Numbered from the stretch's first letter, positions 41,950 through 53,140 are shown. The stretch is 64,000 nt of DNA from Limnephilus marmoratus (GCA_917880885.1 OU862908.1:8840501-8904500), one strand, 5' to 3'. Program-made: numbers and translations. The notes: generated from the letters alone by a model not told the origin.

Positions 41950-42455
41950 CGACAATTCGTCCTGCGACAATTCATCCGGCGACAGTTCATCCTGCGACAG
42001 TTCATCCGGCCGACAGTTCATCCTGCCGACAGTTCATCCTGCCGACAGTTCATCCCGCCGACAATCCAACCGGCGACAATTCATCCTGCCTGATCATTTA
42101 GAAGATTTTTATTAAGTAAGTATGCAAAGAGGATATACGGCCGTACAGCCAAAATCGATATCTGAAGGCATCTTGAGTGGAAATCCGCTGTAAAAATTAT
42201 TTTTACTAACAATAATTTCGACTCTCCGAAGAAGCATGCGTGAATAACAAAATACGACATTCTTATACTTATAGGTTATACTTATAAGTTAGGTTAGGTT
42301 AGGTTAGGTTCGGTTAGGTTAGGTTGAATTGTCAGGATGAATTGTCGCCGGATGAATTGTCGGCGGGATGAACTGTCGGCAGGATGAACTGTCGGCAGGA
42401 TGAACTGTCGGCCGGATGAACTGTCGCCGGATGAATTGTCGCAGGATGAACTGTC
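41950..42455. repeat. Inverted pair of minisatellite arrays (hairpin)
   Basis: The left array (41950-42093) has about eight units of CGACAGTTCATCCTGC-type, 16-18 bp. The right array (42327-42455) has the same units inverted (GCAGGATGAACTGTCG). About 230 bp separate them. The order of variants (CGG versus CTG versus CCG) is largely mirrored, so the arms could pair for over 120 bp. His/Pro repeat frames here are artefacts. Confidence 0.9.
42289..42325 (+). repeat. (TTAGG)n tract, ~7 units
   Basis: Seven TTAGG-type units with one variant (TTCGG), abutting the right minisatellite arm. Interstitial telomere-type repeat. Confidence 0.85.
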
Positions 42456-42459
42456 ATGG

Positions 42460-43426
42460 AACCGCAAACAACACATGAACCATACTGTTTGCAACCCAAC
42501 TGAAATCGTATAATCAAACAGAACCATGCTGTTTGCTGTGATGTCAACTGGCATAAGCTGTAGAATCTAGATTATTACACTATAAAATATTCAAGAGTTT
42601 TGATTATTACGACTATTTTCTCTGTCTATATCAAATAATAATATTATGATTCACGTAGTCAATGACCTAGTGATGGGAATGTCGTAATGTTTTGTGTGAA
42701 CACTGCATTACGTATTATTATTTGTTTTGTGTTCAACTTAAGAACCATTCAATTCAAACAACTATATTATTCACACTTTTTCAACGCACGATGCTGTTGA
42801 TTTAATATTCTTTAGCAATTATTGTTTATTTAATATATATTGTTTATTTAATATATTTTATTTAATATTCTTTAGCAATATTAGTTTTATAGCTCCAAAA
42901 ATGTATAATTTACTATGTACAACCTTTAAAGAGAACATATGTCAAAATCTTCAATCTTATAAAAAATATACCAAAATGTGGCTAAAAAACACTGAAACAG
43001 ATATTTTTTTCTTATAAGTTTAAATAAAGCCATTAAATATATCTATCATTGGACAGCTTTTAGAGAAGATTTATAATATTGTTTGCTAGTTTATTTTGTT
43101 TGTTTTTTTTTTTATGTTTTTAAATTGCACTTGTAACATCTATTCTTACAAAACTTACAAATACAATAATAACAGTGCAGGCTGTTATTATGCTGTAGTT
43201 TTTAAATGCATTTATTCAGTAACTTTTTTTTTTAAATCCCTTATTTATGTATACTTAAAATATTCACTATAACCATAGAAATAAAAGTAAAAAATCAATA
43301 TTATACCCACGCACAGGCATTGCCTTTGTGGGATTTTTTTGTTCATACATTAATTATATTAAGTTTTTTTATATACTTTTCATTATTTCATGTATGTATT
43401 ATATGTATTGTATCAAAAAAATTTCA

Positions 43427-43480
<54 letters not shown>

Positions 43481-44115
43481 CTCGGACATATATTATGTAT
43501 TAACTTACATCTTGGCAGTATGCAGGCGGACAAAAGATGGACTAACGAAAGACTTTACCTACTACAATTAGTATCTATAATAAAACATAGATTTCTCTGT
43601 AGCCATAATACCCACGGCAGCGTATGACTGCATAGATAAAGTATGTCCAATAAAATAAAATATTTTAAGGAATTTATTAAAGCCAAGGTTTTGAAGAACT
43701 AAATGATCTGCATTAACAACTAAATTATAAAAAAATCGTTATGATAGTGAAAATAATATTATCATTACGGTTATTGAATCTATAATTTCGAAAGAAAAAG
43801 TTCGTCTGGATGTCCCAACGTCCCAAGCAACATACCTAAATCACAAGTTTTAACGACTGCATTACATCTTATAAGCAATTTATAATTAAATAAATATTAA
43901 CGACATTTTTTTATGTTTTATACCTAGATACCCTGTCATCTGCATATTAAAAATAAGTAGGTGTTTAAAAAATATATCGTAATTCGAAAACTTTTGGAAA
44001 TTTTACATTCGCATTAACCTAGAAATTCAAAATAGAAATAGCAGTGCAATTTTCAGAAAGCAAGAAGCTCGCCGTTCGAGAGTTATTATATATTATATTA
44101 CTGCTATAGCATGCA
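42460..44115. other. AT-rich spacer with a 48-base A run
   Basis: An A run at 43429-43476 follows TTTCAATAA. No exon, terminal repeat or known element identified otherwise. Confidence 0.45.
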
Positions 44116-44117
44116 TA

Positions 44118-44635
44118 GATTTTCGGAGGCTTCTACTAATATCTACAGGAATTCCAAAAACTGAAAAAATCGAACTAATATCAGCTCAAACTGTTGACTA
44201 ATATCTATGAGAACCAAAGTGTTGACGAATATCTACAGCTCAAACTGCTGGCTAATATCTATGAGAATCAAAGTGTTGACGAATAACTACAGCACTGGCA
44301 GAGGTTTGATTTGCAATTATGTATAGCATATTGGAATAACGTAATATTGCGTATGCAGTTTAAAAAACTTAATTTATGTAAGTATGTATGTAAAAATCCC
44401 TAATATCGGACTATTGGACACGTTTAGCTGATTAGTCCAACCTACGCTCTGTAGATATTAGTTCAACCTACGCTCTGTAGATATTAGTCAACACTGGGAC
44501 CGTCATAGATATTCGTCCGACCTTAGCTCTGTAGATATTAGTCAACACTCTGAAGTTCGTAGATATTAGTTCAACATATGAGCTGTAGATATTCGTGCGA
44601 CATACAGGCTGTAGATATTAGTATCTGGAGTCAGA
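44118..44635. repeat. Inverted pair of ~30 bp tandem arrays (hairpin)
   Basis: The left half (44118-44300) repeats CTAATATCTA(C/T) with TCAAACTG and AAGTGTTGACGAATATCTA; the right half (44440-44635) repeats the inverted motif TAGATATTAGTCAACACT and CTCTGTAGATATTAG. Each has 5-7 units. The architecture matches the 42 kb element but the unit sequence is different. Confidence 0.85.
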
Positions 44636-44889
44636 TTTTTGGCTTTATACTGCTAATGCAGATGCAACTGAGAAGATAATACGAAAATTGCATTTAAACG
44701 ATTAACTATTGCAATATTTACGATCTCTAGTTTGCAATTTCAACAGAAATGATTATGCTTGTACCTACTTATAAACTCATTACTTCATTACAAAAGTTGT
44801 GTATCTGAAACCACAAATCATAGACATGAAACACTATGCTGTAGCGATCACCTGGGTAATCGCCCCAGTCTGCTAGCTTTATAGATACC

Positions 44890-45310
44890 TACCTATAGAT
44901 GAAGCAAGTTTTTGAAGTGAAAGCTTCTTTAGCACCGTGATTTGAAACTCGATGAAATGAAAAATAGCGACACAAAAAAGAGCACATACTTCTATCTATA
45001 GGATTAGCCTGCAAGAGAATGAGATAGCTATGAAATATTTATTTAATTCACTGATACTCGGTTCCAATTCTTCAAACCACTCCAAAATGAATAGGCAAAA
45101 GAAAACACAAAAGAAAGCGACATCTAGTGACTCCGAAGGAGAAAACACAAATACTAATAAGATAACCAAGTGTACACGAAAGGGTGAAGTGGAATTCGAC
45201 GACAAAAATATGGAAAAAATCATCCTTCACATTGTTAAAAAAGTGCTTCGTAGTCTCCCTCACTCTTGTCTACTTTAGTTTTCTGAACGTTTCACTTCTA
45301 CCGCGTGTGA
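44890..45310 (+). repeat. Dispersed 'GCCTGCGAG' repeat with internal substitution
   Basis: It has the family start GAAGTGAAAGCTTCTTTAGC, TAGGATTAGCCTGCAAGAG, then after GAGATAG an unrelated 215 bp (45028-45242), then the family end GTGCTTCGTAGTCTCCCTCA and TTTCACTTCTACCGCGTGTG. About 25 bp of normal repeat is missing at the junction. Confidence 0.75.
45028..45242 (+). CDS. Captured coding fragment (Lys/Ser-rich), unrecognised
   Basis: It is open in one frame throughout: MKYLFNSLILGSNSSNHSKM, then MNRQKKTQKKATSSDSEGEN, then a segment ending EFDDKNMEKIILHIVKK. An N-terminal Lys-rich run, an acidic Ser/Glu/Asp patch and a possible terminal helix can be seen. It sits exactly between two halves of a dispersed repeat, so it looks like host or transposon exon sequence carried inside the repeat. 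No family recognised; it may be a gag/ORF1 or exon piece. Confidence 0.35.
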
Positions 45311-45311
45311 A

Positions 45312-47638
45312 TTGCACTTTTTAAAATATATTTGGAACCTTTTGAAAGAGTGTAAATACATTTTTATTTGTGTTGATTGATTCTAAAGGCGTGGATGGTC
45401 TGAAGGAATTGTGCTGACAATTTAGCCTCAGGCAAAGAGTTTGTCGGAATGCCACTTTTAGTGCTTTATGTTTTATTGCTGTAACCAAGAAAGCGGTGGT
45501 CGGAAGGAATGGTTTTAAGCAAGAAGAATTTCGTTAGCTTAATTAAGGCAACATTACACTAACAGATGTTAACGTAAGGGAGAGAAGATGTGTGACGAGT
45601 TTCGCATTTTTTTTTTCAAAATTAAGGGAGCTATCAGTCCGGGTACCTATTGTAGTGCTGAGAATTGATAAAAAACGACATAATTTATTTTCAGGAAAAA
45701 ACATAAAATATGTAAATCCATAAAAACCTGTCATAGAAATTATCTTAAAATTATCATTCGTGTCATCTTTAGGATTCGAGTATTTGGAAATTACTAATTA
45801 AAAATACGTTAGTTATTGATATTTTTATAAAATGAATTAGGTAAATTAGAAACAGACTCATAAATTATTTGAATTAAATTGGCAATTTAAAAGATGAAAT
45901 TAGTATGTCTGGAATGTTTATGTATTTTAAGTATGTTGTAAATAATTTTGAAAGCACCGTACATTTACAAAATCAATCGAACAGTATTAATACGGTAACG
46001 TCTGTCGAACAGTATTAATACGGTAACACCTGCGTGGTTGAATTTCAGAACCCAGCTTCTAGTGCATGTCTGACGTAACGTCATACGCGCCGCGCCACAA
46101 ATAACATCTGTGTACGTAGAATTTCAGACAAAGCTACTGTTATAATTCGGTTTCGAATTCAAGAATTCGTCACAATATGTCGCTACTTCCGTCAGCAGGT
46201 CGGATGGGGACGTCTCCCCCTAGGTATAACTGCTAGGAATTTGTGAATATGTGGTATCTCTCCGGATACATGTTGTATCAATCGGCCATATATTACATAA
46301 AACGTCATTGCTCTGTCTCGGTTACTTTGTCCCGGTGACTAGCTACACTGGATGACAGTGGATCCGAGTATTATTTATTCTTGGACTTCTTAGTCAACGG
46401 GTTTCAATTATATTAGCTGCTTGCAGTTGTCTGAAGAAACGCCCAGCTCCTGATATCTTTATATTTCGGGTTCCGATGATAAATATAATGATAATACGTA
46501 GGTACTATCTACTATCTTTATCTGTATTATTTACAACGCATTATCGAAATGTATTTTGAAATAATTTCAATTTAATTTATTTCACAAATTTATTTGCCTT
46601 CTGTATTTTGCCCCCCCCGGCATGCTTATATACAATATGCAGTCGGTTTAGGGAAAATACGGTATACCTAATTAGACAAAATATAACTAAGTAACGCCGA
46701 GGGAATGTGCAGAGAGGATGTACCGCCGAATAACAAAGTATAAAACATATTTTCAAGAAAAAACCTACTTGTCCATATGCTGTATGTATATGGGTTGTTC
46801 TTTTGAATCTACATAAAGTTGTCTCCACCAGAGATTGGAGAAAAATTCAACAGAATAACCAATATTATTATTTTATAATCACTTTAAAATCTACTATATA
46901 CGTAACGACTGTGTGCGTTTAAAAAAAATGTTTGTTTATATTTTTGTAGTCAAAATTACGTGACAGAGTTGTAACTCCTCGTGATAGAAGTGTATTTCAT
47001 ACAAAACACAGTTGTCCCCTGCAACCTCGACTTGCGTATATTCTATAATGTAACAAAAAAAATTATATGACGACATAAAATATATAACTTTTTTTTTATT
47101 ATATGATGTTTAATAAAATTTTTTCAAAATCCCAAGAACTTGTCTCCTACAACTTTTATGTCATACGTCAACTCTGTCACGTGGGTTGTCATTCGAAATA
47201 CGTATACCTACACGCAGCTCAGGTTTGTCACCACCAAAGATATTGAAAGTCACCCCTGATAGGCATTTTAGGCCTTCTTCCTCCCTTGCTACAATTTCCC
47301 CTCTGAGATCCAGAGAGAATTCATTTATAGTAAAAAACAAATGTATGTGACGGAGGGGTGAAAATGTGACAGAGTGGTAAAAGTTATACAGGTTAAAAAG
47401 AAGAAAAACCCATACACCAGCGCATAAGTACAAAAAATCGACATTGTATATAAATTCGTTTGATATTCGTACCAACTTATTATTAAGGACATTTTTGAAG
47501 TCGATTTTACGTTTGAAATTGGTACAAATATCATTTCGGCGGACTATTTGTCGGCGGATCAACAACTGTCGGTTCACCGTATTTTATGAAGGTTTTCACA
47601 TTTTAAAATTTTTATACTATGACATCAAAATTGGTGTG
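45312..47638. other. Unassigned spacer
   Basis: AT-rich. A direct duplicate CGAACAGTATTAATACGGTA (45978-46030) and a LINE-tail relic at 46690-46735 (GCAGAGAGGATGTACCGCCG) are present. A minus-strand frame at 47161-47320 reads LDLRGEIVAREEEGLKCLSG, unrecognised. The motif ACGTGACAGAGTTG occurs direct at 46968 and inverted at 47166. Confidence 0.4.
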
Positions 47639-48114
47639 TGTTATGAGGCTGAAGATAGTGAGGATGGTGGGACAATACCTGGCTATTCACATTTGGCTCC
47701 CATACACGTCTTAAGCCATTTCAAGCAACGTTTTAATTCTGAATGGTGATCTTACACCAGGGCGATTCTGATAGTATCTTCCTCCCTGGAACATGCCGTA
47801 AGTATACTATACAGGTGTTAGAGACGTACTTGACTTACTTTAACCGGTGATTCCTGACATTATTTGGAAGAAAAAATGTAAATGAAATTTCGGTTCCGGT
47901 GAATTTTTTGCAATTTATTTTTTTCAAAACCGTTTTTTTTCACAAGTCATCACTGGTCACTCAGCCGAGTAACCGCCCAATCTCTCATTCCGACCATAAT
48001 AACCGTCCTATACCTATTGATTTATATGTAAGTTGAAAGAAAAAAAATTCAACGCACACCAAATATTCATTCACATTTTATGCTCCAAATAATGTCAGGA
48101 AGCATTGGTTAAAG

Positions 48115-48781
48115 CAGGGTTTCCCAACCAGTGGTCCGCGGACCACTAGTGGTCCGCAAGAGGCTAGAAGATGGTCCGCGATGGTTCGCCGGTCAATAGA
48201 AATAGAAATCTGAATAAAAAAAATCGGGACAATATTCAGTTTATCATTATTAAACCTTGTGGTCAGTGGCCATTATCGTATTCCGTTTCGCCCCACCCCA
48301 TCCTACCCCGTTCTACCCCCTCCGTGGTGGTAAATATTCTGCTAGAACCCGTCCCACCCTATCCCATTCCGCCCCCTCCGTTGTGGTAAATATTCTGCTA
48401 AAACCCGTCCCACCCTATCCCATTCCGCCCCCTCCGTTGTGGTAAATATTCTGCTAAAACCCGTCCCACCCTATCCCATTCCGCCTCCTCCGTTGTGGTA
48501 AATATTCTGCTAGAACCCATCCTACACTATCCCATGACGCCCCTCCCGTTGTGCTATCCGTCCCGGTTGCCACCCATGCTAGTCTACGCCACTGACCACA
48601 AGCAGTGACTTAGGTTAGCGTGGGTAGCACCATAATGTGGTGTCACCCTCCCCCCCATTAAAGTTGACAAAACACAACACCCGAGGCACCGCCGCCCCCT
48701 CGCTAAGCCACTGCTTGTGGTCCCTGTCGCAAAAATAAACGTACAAGTGGTCTCGGGTCAGAAAAAGGTTGGGAACCACTG
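48115..48781. mobile_element. Non-autonomous hAT element, 667 bp
   Basis: A perfect 8-bp duplication GGTTAAAG (48107-48114 and 48782-48789) is present. The ends are CAGGGTTTCCCAACCAGTGG and, inverted, CAGTGGTTCCCAACCTTTTT, classic hAT termini. It contains a four-unit minisatellite. No transposase. Confidence 0.9.
48320..48543 (+). repeat. 56 bp minisatellite, four units
   Basis: Units of 56 bp starting CCG(T/G)TGTGGTAAATATTC and containing CCCGTCCCACCCTATCCC, at about 48320, 48377, 48433 and 48489, inside the hAT element. The proline-rich frames are artefacts. Confidence 0.9.
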
Positions 48782-49382
48782 GGTTAAAGTAAGTCAAAAA
48801 GGTCCCTTAACAAACTGTGTATGTTTTTAATTGTATTAATTGAGAAATAACAAACTCGTCAAATAAAATGTTGTTATTTCAATGTTCAAATGCCAACGCA
48901 TGTGTCGGGATTTGAACCCACCACCTTCGGATTACAAGATCCTCTTACCTCTTGCACTCACAGCCTGCAGAATTTGTAAATGTATATACCGGTTATGGTC
49001 AAATCTATGTAAGTAGCTTATTATTTTCAAGGTTGTGTAACTATGCTTTTACATTTTACCTTCTTTATTTGAAAAATTAACTTGAATTTTTGTCAATGAA
49101 ACACAAAACACCCAAAATCAAAATCTTACACCTGCCTTCATTACCATAAAAGTTACATAAAATTTCTCATTTAATAGGTTCTCATATCAATATACATACA
49201 GATGATATATAAAAGTCAGCGTAGGTATGTAACCTTACCCAGTTACATGCGTAGATTTTGTAAATGCGTCTAGGTTGTCAAATGCTTCCGGAGAAGATTT
49301 TTAATGGGACATGTCTGTGTCAAGCGGGTGAAGGCGAAGGTGACATTATACTAACTTAACATATTTATTGTCTGTCTCGCTA

Positions 49383-49730
49383 TCATAGCTCTCCGTTTGA
49401 ATACCAGCGTGTTACTGACATTGGCACCCCAATCTCCAACCTCAAGATCAGTGGAACTATGCTGGGAATCTGGCATGAGCCGCAGGACTTACGGATGATA
49501 GGATACCGTTCTTGGTAGGGAAAGAGCAGCAGATATCTTTGACACATATTGCCACAATGTCCCGAGACGTGAGCATATCTCGCCTTAATGCTATCGGCAT
49601 CGGATCCTAAATATGTCGAACAGAAGTTGCAGCAAATATACGATTTGATGAAATCGAAGGTGCCCGTTTGACAGACTGCAGTGGTTTCGTGAGTACAGTA
49701 CACGCCAAAGGGATTGCACAGTCAAAAAAC
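49383..49730 (-). CDS. Candidate cysteine-rich exon, unrecognised
   Basis: The minus-strand frame reads LCNPFGVYCTHETTAVCQTG, TFDFIKSYICCNFCSTYLGS, then VSGHCGNMCQRYLLLFPYQE and RYPIIRKSCGSC. It holds twelve cysteines in about 80 residues. A consensus donor GTAAGT occurs within it at 49487-49492 (after CCTATCATCC) and a possible acceptor CACTGCAG ends near 49678. The GC content stands out from its flanks. Spacing suggests a disulphide-rich secreted protein or zinc-binding fold. It may be a real exon of a gene with large introns; neighbouring exons were not found. The short length makes chance or a transposon relic possible. Confidence 0.4.
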
Positions 49731-49877
49731 ATATTAATTATTAATATAAATTAACAATTAAAGGAATACATACTTATTTGTGATTATATTATTAATTTTG
49801 AATTTTAATATTATTTGCTTTAATTTAAATTTACATGATTTTTTATTTTATTTTTTATTATTATTTTATATTATACA

Positions 49878-50170
49878 GACCCAACCACACGTTGCTGTGG
49901 CTACAACACGATCTACTGACTGCGCTATTATCCAACCTTTATAACAAACGCCATCCGTTAATTTGAATACATATCAAACCCACACCGCTTGCTTGCCAGC
50001 CCGCTGCCCGCTTGCTAGCCCGCTCCCTTTATATATTATATATTTCAACCAATTTAGACAAAACCTTGACAAATTATATAGATACCTAAACCTTCACTCT
50101 ATCTATTGGTGAAAATCGCATGAAAATCCGTTGCGTAGTTTAAAATATCTAATCTGTGCTTTATACTATG
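49878..50170 (-). mobile_element. Helitron-like relic, minus
   Basis: It has the modules of 30200-30720: AGCCACAGCAACGTGTGGTT near the end on the minus strand, AAAGGTTGGATAATAGCG, GCGGGCTAGC repeats and AACGGATTTTCATGCGATTT. The terminal CTAG has been lost by mutation. Confidence 0.6.
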
Positions 50171-50174
50171 TAAA

Positions 50175-51425
50175 GATTATGTGCATTAAATAATAGATTT
50201 TATTTAATTATTTTTTATGTATATTATATTATGTATGTATATTGTATTAGGCACTGCTGAAAACCAGCTGCATTCCAGGAGAAATGTATGCAAATGTATA
50301 GCCGAGCAGTGACCTTTTGTCAATAGAAAGAAAACATCGTCAGAATCTAAATACATAGGAGCACGCAAAAATTACACAATATAGTCTAAAATATTCATCA
50401 CGCGGCCTTGGAAAATATCTTTCTTTAATCTCTACTGGATGAATGAAGGTCTGAGTGTAAACGGCGCACGACGCGCGACGTTTTACTGATGACAGTGATG
50501 ACACTGATGACATTGTGTTGATAGATATCTGTCAACTCCAGCAATCTAGCTTTTGCTAGTTTATGATACAATTTGAACTTAAAGAATTGGGTAAAAAAAA
50601 AAATTATATATAATTTATTGAAAAACCAAAATAATGCAGCACTTGAAAAATTTCCTCTAAACACATAAATATAGTTGTTAAACTCCTAGTGTGATAACAT
50701 TATACCACTTGCACCAATTGAAACACTGACTAACCAACTAATCATCACGCTATTTTTCGCAGGGGTTAGCAGAGCGGATGTACCTCCAAGCAACTCGGTG
50801 TTCAATTGGATAATTGAACAATGGAATATCGTCTCATCTCGCAATGGAATATCATCTCACCACTCGTCATCATCCAAATATTCCACAAAAGCTTCACTTT
50901 GAAACTGTGGCGCAATAAATACTCATTTCGGAACTGATTTTCAACACCAGAATCTAGATCAGTGAGGTCAGATAATCCTTTACTGGTGGTTGTGTAGAAA
51001 TTCTGCTTATTTGATCGCATTCGTCATCAGTGATCTCGTCACCTTCTTCCAGAAAAGACAGTTTTTATTGCACTGACGAGCAATTGAAAAAGAATTTAGA
51101 GAAAACACGTCAGACGCCAATAACCCTGCCATACCAAAATGAAATGAATATTTAAAAATATACATTTTTATGGTATCTTCAGTTATAAATGCGGTTGTTC
51201 GCAAGGATAATAAAATGTGGTTAATTTTTTATAAGTCTAGTGTTTTGTGAAAAATCGCCTGTCACATCACAATAAATGAACATCAAACATCATTAATAAA
51301 ATAGAAATCTAAAGAAATCTTTTTTACGCATATCTTACACGACTATTAGGTGGGTAATCACAGCTATTCAAACCTAACCTTTGCCCGTGCAAAAACTAAT
51401 AGTAATAACGAATGACTAATGACTA
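50175..51425. other. Unassigned spacer with a LINE-tail relic
   Basis: At 50745-50805 the minus strand matches the tail of the 63.4 kb LINE (GAGTTGCTTGGAGGTACATC, CTCTGCTAACCCCTGCG, GATTAGTTGGTTAGT). Otherwise AT-rich and featureless to me. Confidence 0.45.
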
Positions 51426-51429
51426 ATGA

Positions 51430-52395
51430 CAAGCTCCCCGAAAGTTCTGGAGAACTCTGAGAAATGCCTTCTGGTCTCAGGTTTGAGGAAAGGAAAATCC
51501 TGATCTATTTCCTTCTCGTGGTGGGGAGTGAGCAACGACCTCGTATCGGCAAATATAGACAGGGACCGAGCATTGGCCGGAATAAGCTGACCGCCAACTT
51601 TCGCCCTACCAGGCGTCTGTTGTCTAGGGCACCCTCTTGTCCTGGAGAAGTAAATAATCTCCAAAGGCGGAAGAACCTTCGAGGTCAACGGCATAGGATG
51701 TGGAAAGAAACGGGAAACTACCACATTAAAGGTCCAAGTAGCGTCCCAAGAACCAGCAAAACATGAATACCCAATCTCAAGTAAAGAACACCAAGGAGTT
51801 TGTCTACCTCGGGAGCAAAATAACATGGGACGGTCGGTCTAAGAGCGAGGTCGGCAGCCGTATACACCAGGCTAGGCTTGCATTCAATAAAAGGTCGAAA
51901 ATAATAGAGTCGAATAATATAGACCTAAAACTAAAAATACTCCTCATCAAGACCTGTATGGAGTACCTTGATGTACGGCTGCGAGACATGGTGCCTATCC
52001 GAAAGAGATAAACGGAGACTAGAGGCTTTTGAGATGTGGTCCTATAGAAGACTATTAGGAATTTCCTGGAGAGACCACATTACAAATGAGGAGGTTCTCC
52101 AAAGAATCGAAGGAGAAAGGCACCTGCTCAGGATCTTGTCCGAAAGGCGTGCAAGTTGGATTGACCATGTAATACGACAAGAAGGCCTCTTGCATGCCAT
52201 AATGGAGGGTATGACCGAGGGGACAAACTCTAGGGGTCGCCCACGCCGAGATTACCTGGAGGACCTGCTGGTGGACGTGCGCTGCTCATCATATGCAGAC
52301 TTCAAAAGAGCCGCCCAAGACAGGGAAGAGTGGAAGAGACGAATAGAGGAAATTGCTGCAAACCAATCCCAGGATAGGAACCAGAGAGAATGAAA
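51430..52395 (+). pseudogene. RTE-type LINE 3' part, frameshifted
   Basis: Frames starting near 51763 read NTKEFVYLGSKITWDGRSKS, EVGSRIHQARLAFNKR and LKILLIKTCME, then shift to MYGCETWCLSERDKRRLEAF, EMWSYRRLLGISWRDHITNE, RASWIDHVIRQEGLLHAIME and SRGRPRRDYLEDLL, ending DRNQRE. These are the thumb and C-terminal signatures of RTE/craniofacial-development-protein-2-like reverse transcriptases. A frame break near 51975 inactivates it. The upstream 330 bp is probably more of the same element. Confidence 0.8.
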
Positions 52396-52432
52396 ATGAT
52401 TTACAACTAATGGATTAAGGCCCAAGAATTAA

Positions 52433-53140
52433 GATTTCAAATTTCGTTGGAAGATTGTCTTGCGATCGTACCCTTGAAACTGTACAGGGCGGTTCCGATG
52501 AGAAAGATTAATTATTCTCAGTACCAGCATGCTCACCTAATAACTCAATATCGATTTTTAATTAATTCAAATTTTTCTTTAATATATCCCTACATTCATG
52601 TTAGCAATGTAAATGCTCAAACGCGTGATGATATATTTTTTAAAAATTTTGAAATTTTTGTAAATATTTTTTGATCGTAAGTATGTATAATTTTTCAATA
52701 ATTTCTAAGCAAAATAAGTGTATAAAAAAATCTGAAAAATATTAGTCTGTAAGACCGTAAAGAAATAGACAAACTGAAGCATTTTCGTTAAAAATACACG
52801 TACTAGGATTTTCTTTAATGATCTTATTTTAATTCTAGATAGTGATTTATTTTAATGCATCTATGATTTATTTTAATGCATCTATGATTTATATGATTTG
52901 AAATGTGTGTTGTATAATAAAACAATTCGTTTGAAAATTTAACAAATCTGCCTACGACCAACGGTATAACTTTATTATAATAAAAACAAAAATATTTTTT
53001 TCAAAATTTAAAAACGTATTTACTAGATAAAATAACAATCATCCGAAATCAATTTCGATTTTTTGTAGGAAAGAATCGACACGACTAGAATTTGATTTAA
53101 AAATGACGTATTTTACGATCGTGTCTGGTTATATACCCTC
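52433..53140 (+). mobile_element. piggyBac-like MITE, copy 5, diverged
   Basis: It is flanked by TTAA (52429-52432 and 53141-53144). It retains GGGCGGTTCCGATGAGAAAG, TTATTCTCAGTACCAGC, CTACGACCAACGGTATAA and ATACCCTCTTAA. It begins about 35 bp after the LINE stop. Confidence 0.75.

Larger units (their letters stand above)
47821..48806. mobile_element. PIF/Harbinger-like MITE nested in the SINE
   Basis: It is flanked by TTA (47818-47820 and 48807-48809). Arms of about 70 bp: GACTTACTTTAACC...TCCTGACATTATTTGGA at the left, the complement at the right with outer end GGGACCTTTTTGACTTAC. The TTA duplication and GGGACC end suggest PIF/Harbinger. The right arm is interrupted by the hAT at 48115. 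Native length is about 310 bp. Confidence 0.75.
47640..48966 (-). mobile_element. tRNA-SINE (minus) split by a nested insertion
   Basis: The 3' body lies at 47640-47817 (AATACCTGGCTATTC, TTTCAAGCAACGTTTTAATT, AGTATCTTCCTCCCTGGAAC) and the head at 48898-48966, with minus-strand A-box region AGGTAAGAGGATCTTG and B box GGTTCAAATCC. Removing 47821-48806 restores the family order seen in 20565-20940. Confidence 0.8.

Noticed and set aside
41806..42554. His-Pro-Ala repeat proteins on both strands
   Set aside because: Both are translations of the mirrored minisatellite arrays.
47161..47577. 138-codon minus-strand frame
   Set aside because: It reads mostly AT-rich hydrophobic sequence; only the last 50 residues look protein-like, and short direct/inverted repeats around it suggest a transposon relic.
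48171..48445. Pro-rich frames
   Set aside because: They fall in the 56 bp minisatellite inside the hAT element.
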